Below, piece after piece: positions 61,724-64,000 of a DNA stretch of 64,000 nt. The DNA comes from Branchinecta lynchi (lineage: Eukaryota; Arthropoda; Branchiopoda; Anostraca; Branchinectidae). The stretch spans positions 16,193,624-16,257,623 of the forward strand of contig JAKZAP010000004.1 of assembly GCA_023053575.1 (NCBI GenBank). Direction: 5' to 3'. The first letter of the stretch is position 1; every line of letters starts with the position of its first letter. The position numbers were made by a program, and so were the translations under genes. The notes under the pieces are model-generated. The model saw only the letters and a list, made by a program, of their open reading frames with translations. It searched no databases and was not told where the DNA came from.

Positions 61724-61929
61724 CTAAATAATACGAAAATTAGGCTGGTCTCTTTTCACGCCTATCCGAAGTCAGCCGCTAAGGCAAATCACCGGCTCGG
61801 GCCGGCAAGGACCATACATGAAACAACAAAAGCAAAGATTTCGGCGGGATTCCAATAAATCCTTCGAAGTGGAAACACTGATAGGTAGACTAAACAAATA
61901 GTAATGTGAATTTCCTCCCCAAAGCGCGA

Positions 61930-62650
61930 TAAGGTTTCGCCTTGTATGGATAAAGGGGTAGGGTAGGGACTGTTATCGCTATCTGGCTTTTCCGAAAATT
62001 GGTCGACAAATTATGGTCACCAGACAGTTGTCGAATGCATTCTGCCTTTTTGACCAAGTAAATGCCGGTTGGGACTTTGGAGCCTAACTAAACTGATCGC
62101 ATACACTTTTTGTTTATCTTGAGTATATTCACCCTATATCGCCTAGCCTATATCATTGGGTTTTAAAACTTCATGCTAAGTTTCCGGTTTTGCCCCGATT
62201 CCGGGCGAACTATTTGTCCGACGAGAAAGAAAATTTGATATTCGGATTCAGCATGTCTCCTTACCCATAAATCGAACCTCGAATCAACTTCGGTTTGAGC
62301 TTTTACTTTTCACAAGTTTTTCGGTTTTTGCAGAATTCCGGGTTCGGCGACAAAAAAAAAAAATTTAATATTCGGATTCAGCGTGTCTCCTTTCCCCTGA
62401 CCGAACTATCTCATTAGCTTTTTAAAATATTTTGTTTCGTCCATTAATTTGGAAACCCCTCCCCCACCCCTGACTCTACAGGGACCCATCTACGAACTTG
62501 ACCTGTACTTTGACCCAAGGATCCTCACACCAAGTTTGAACAAACATCTCAATCCCTTCGAGGTTTACCGTGCTAACAGCCCGACGGACGGACAACTTTA
62601 CCAAGGCATAGGTATCCCGACACTTCTGTTTTGGGATTCCAGAAAGGAGA
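61930..62650 (-). repeat. Family B repeat, inverted copy
   Basis: Read on the minus strand it begins GGAATCCCAAAACAGAAGTG, then GTCCGTCCGTCGGGC, CGAAGGGATTGAG and AACTTGGTGTGAGGATCC, followed by CCGGAA-type monomers. It ends in GACCAATTTTCGGAAAAGCC. It lies inside the expected CNOT6 intron. Confidence 0.8.
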
Positions 62651-63470
62651 GGAGGAACAGAGTTAAAAAGGGGAAATTTTAAGAGAGTAGAGACTGAACG
62701 ATTCGAAGCTTTTCTGCACTTGAATCGAGAGTTTGTCGCAATGAACATCAGTGTTTAACAACGAATCTGAGTCATTTCGGAGGAATACGTTCCATATGTT
62801 TATGAGATACCACGGGTTTCTGCAGTCTCCGATTGGTCTCACTGTCCTAAGGAAGTAATCGAAGATGAGTGAGCAAAACAAACTTTTCAGTACGCCCACC
62901 AAATAGTTTCCGGCACCTCAGCGGTCACAAACGAGTCTCACAGTCCAACCTCCAACTTGAATGACTTGATCTATTGTGTTTGCCACACTTAATCCTAGAG
63001 AACGAAATAAAGAATAAGGTCTTCTTATTTTTGTGAAAAAAGTCAGGTAGGCTATCCTAGACAAAAAATAAGTGAAATATGAAGCCGGAACGTCGTGACT
63101 CGCGATACCATTCACACCGACCGTAAGGAACAGTTTACTGTCATTACATACACAGATGTTCTTTTTGCTGAATAATTTCACAACCAATGTTCTGTGCCTG
63201 CTGCTGACCCTCTATCTAGAAGTCACAACCAACTGTCACAAGAAAACCTTTTCGGTGTCCTAAGACAGCTTGTCATGTAACAATAGTTTAGCAAGAGCAA
63301 AACTCGCTTTAGCAATTGCAAAACTCGTTTTGTTTCTTTAATTGCCTCGTTAATTAATTCAAGTGGAATATCCAATCGTGCGAAACCTATCGTTTCAGGA
63401 GAGAATAAGAATCAACAGAACATGCTATGACCCAGAAAGCGAACAAGACAATCGCTAGTTGGTAGACAGT
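62651..63470. other. Probable CNOT6 intron, no recognised element
   Basis: No exon for the CCR4 nuclease or leucine-rich repeat region is visible on the minus strand here. Confidence 0.5.
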
Positions 63471-63479
63471 TTATTTTTA

Positions 63480-64000
63480 ACGCGAAATGTAGACAGATAG
63501 ATAGATCAGTGTATTTCAAAAGCCCAAGGGTCAACTGCACAAAATAACAACAAAAATATAACTTAAACGCTCAGACTTCTTCTTAATTCTAAACATTTTT
63601 TCTATATACACCCACTCGAGTAATGACGGTGGGGTTAAGATTACTCAAAATTTCAGGAAGTGACAAAAGGACACCGTTTAACTGAATTTGTCTTAAATCA
63701 GAAAGCTTCGGGCATCTATGGAGAAAATGATCCAGATCTTCTTCCTTGGGGAAAATGATCCAAATCTTCTTCCTCCTCCTTACAAAGTGGGCAAGCATTC
63801 CTCCCATCAGGAACCACACTACCCCTCTCAAGAACCGTCTGCCTGCTCTGAATTAGAAGGCAATTTGCTCTTGGTTGGATCGAACGACTTAACACTTTCC
63901 CAGGTAGATTAAACTTAAAATACACTTCCTCTTCAAAACAAACTTTAAACACTTGACAACGACTTAATGTTATAGAACTACTACAAGACCCTGCCAAAAC
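63480..64000 (-). pseudogene. LINE ORF2 3' end (runs off right edge), frameshifted
   Basis: The minus strand encodes RANCLLIQSRQTVLERGSVV then CPLCKEEEEDLDHF and, in another frame, HFLHRCPKLSDLRQIQLNGV, stopping at 63589. The C-x2-C...H-x4-C knuckle is usual at the C-terminus of LINE ORF2 proteins. A 28-bp tandem duplication (63723 and 63751, GAAAATGATCCAGATCTTCT) shifts the frame. The 3' UTR contains TAGATAGATAGATC near 63493-63506. Confidence 0.8.

Overview
This is a eukaryotic (animal) genomic window. Genes are split by spliceosomal introns, and transposon relics fill most introns and all of one roughly 19 kb gap. Gene content (NUP205, PUS10, CNOT6/CCR4) and repeat content (Penelope-like element with GIY-YIG endonuclease, non-LTR retrotransposons, hAT-type MITEs) fit an invertebrate, plausibly an arthropod or other ecdysozoan. 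The sequence alone does not let me name the species.

Layout. (1) 389-36223, + strand: the 3' four-fifths of a nucleoporin NUP205 gene. I could build 24 coding exons (4990 nt, 1662 residues plus stop) whose phases agree at all 23 junctions. The N-terminal exons lie left of the window. One intron has a GC-AG donor. Introns carry a Penelope-like fragment with a hammerhead-like motif, several LINE relics, MITEs, foldback elements and satellite-like repeats. (2) 36224-55833: a repeat-dense stretch with no convincing host gene. It holds nested elements: a TA-flanked element with about 55 bp TIRs, a hairpin-ended satellite-bearing repeat, a 4.1 kb long-TIR element interrupted by a 1.24 kb palindrome with a 9-bp target duplication, and a perfect 2894-bp tandem duplication. 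(3) 55834-57319, + strand: a complete 493-residue PUS10 tRNA pseudouridine synthase in one coding exon. (4) 61232-61723, - strand: the last two coding exons of CNOT6/CNOT6L (CCR4 deadenylase), tail-to-tail with PUS10; its 5' exons lie beyond the window. (5) 61930-64000: a reverse copy of a dispersed repeat, and the 3' end of a LINE running in from the right edge.

The three host genes act in separate housekeeping processes (nuclear pore inner ring, tRNA modification, mRNA deadenylation); nothing suggests a shared pathway. The most unusual content is structural: ribozyme-like and hairpin-ended repeats, long palindromes, nested insertions with readable target-site duplications, and perfect tandem duplications that are either very recent or assembly artefacts. 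I see no coding cassette that looks like an undescribed protein system.
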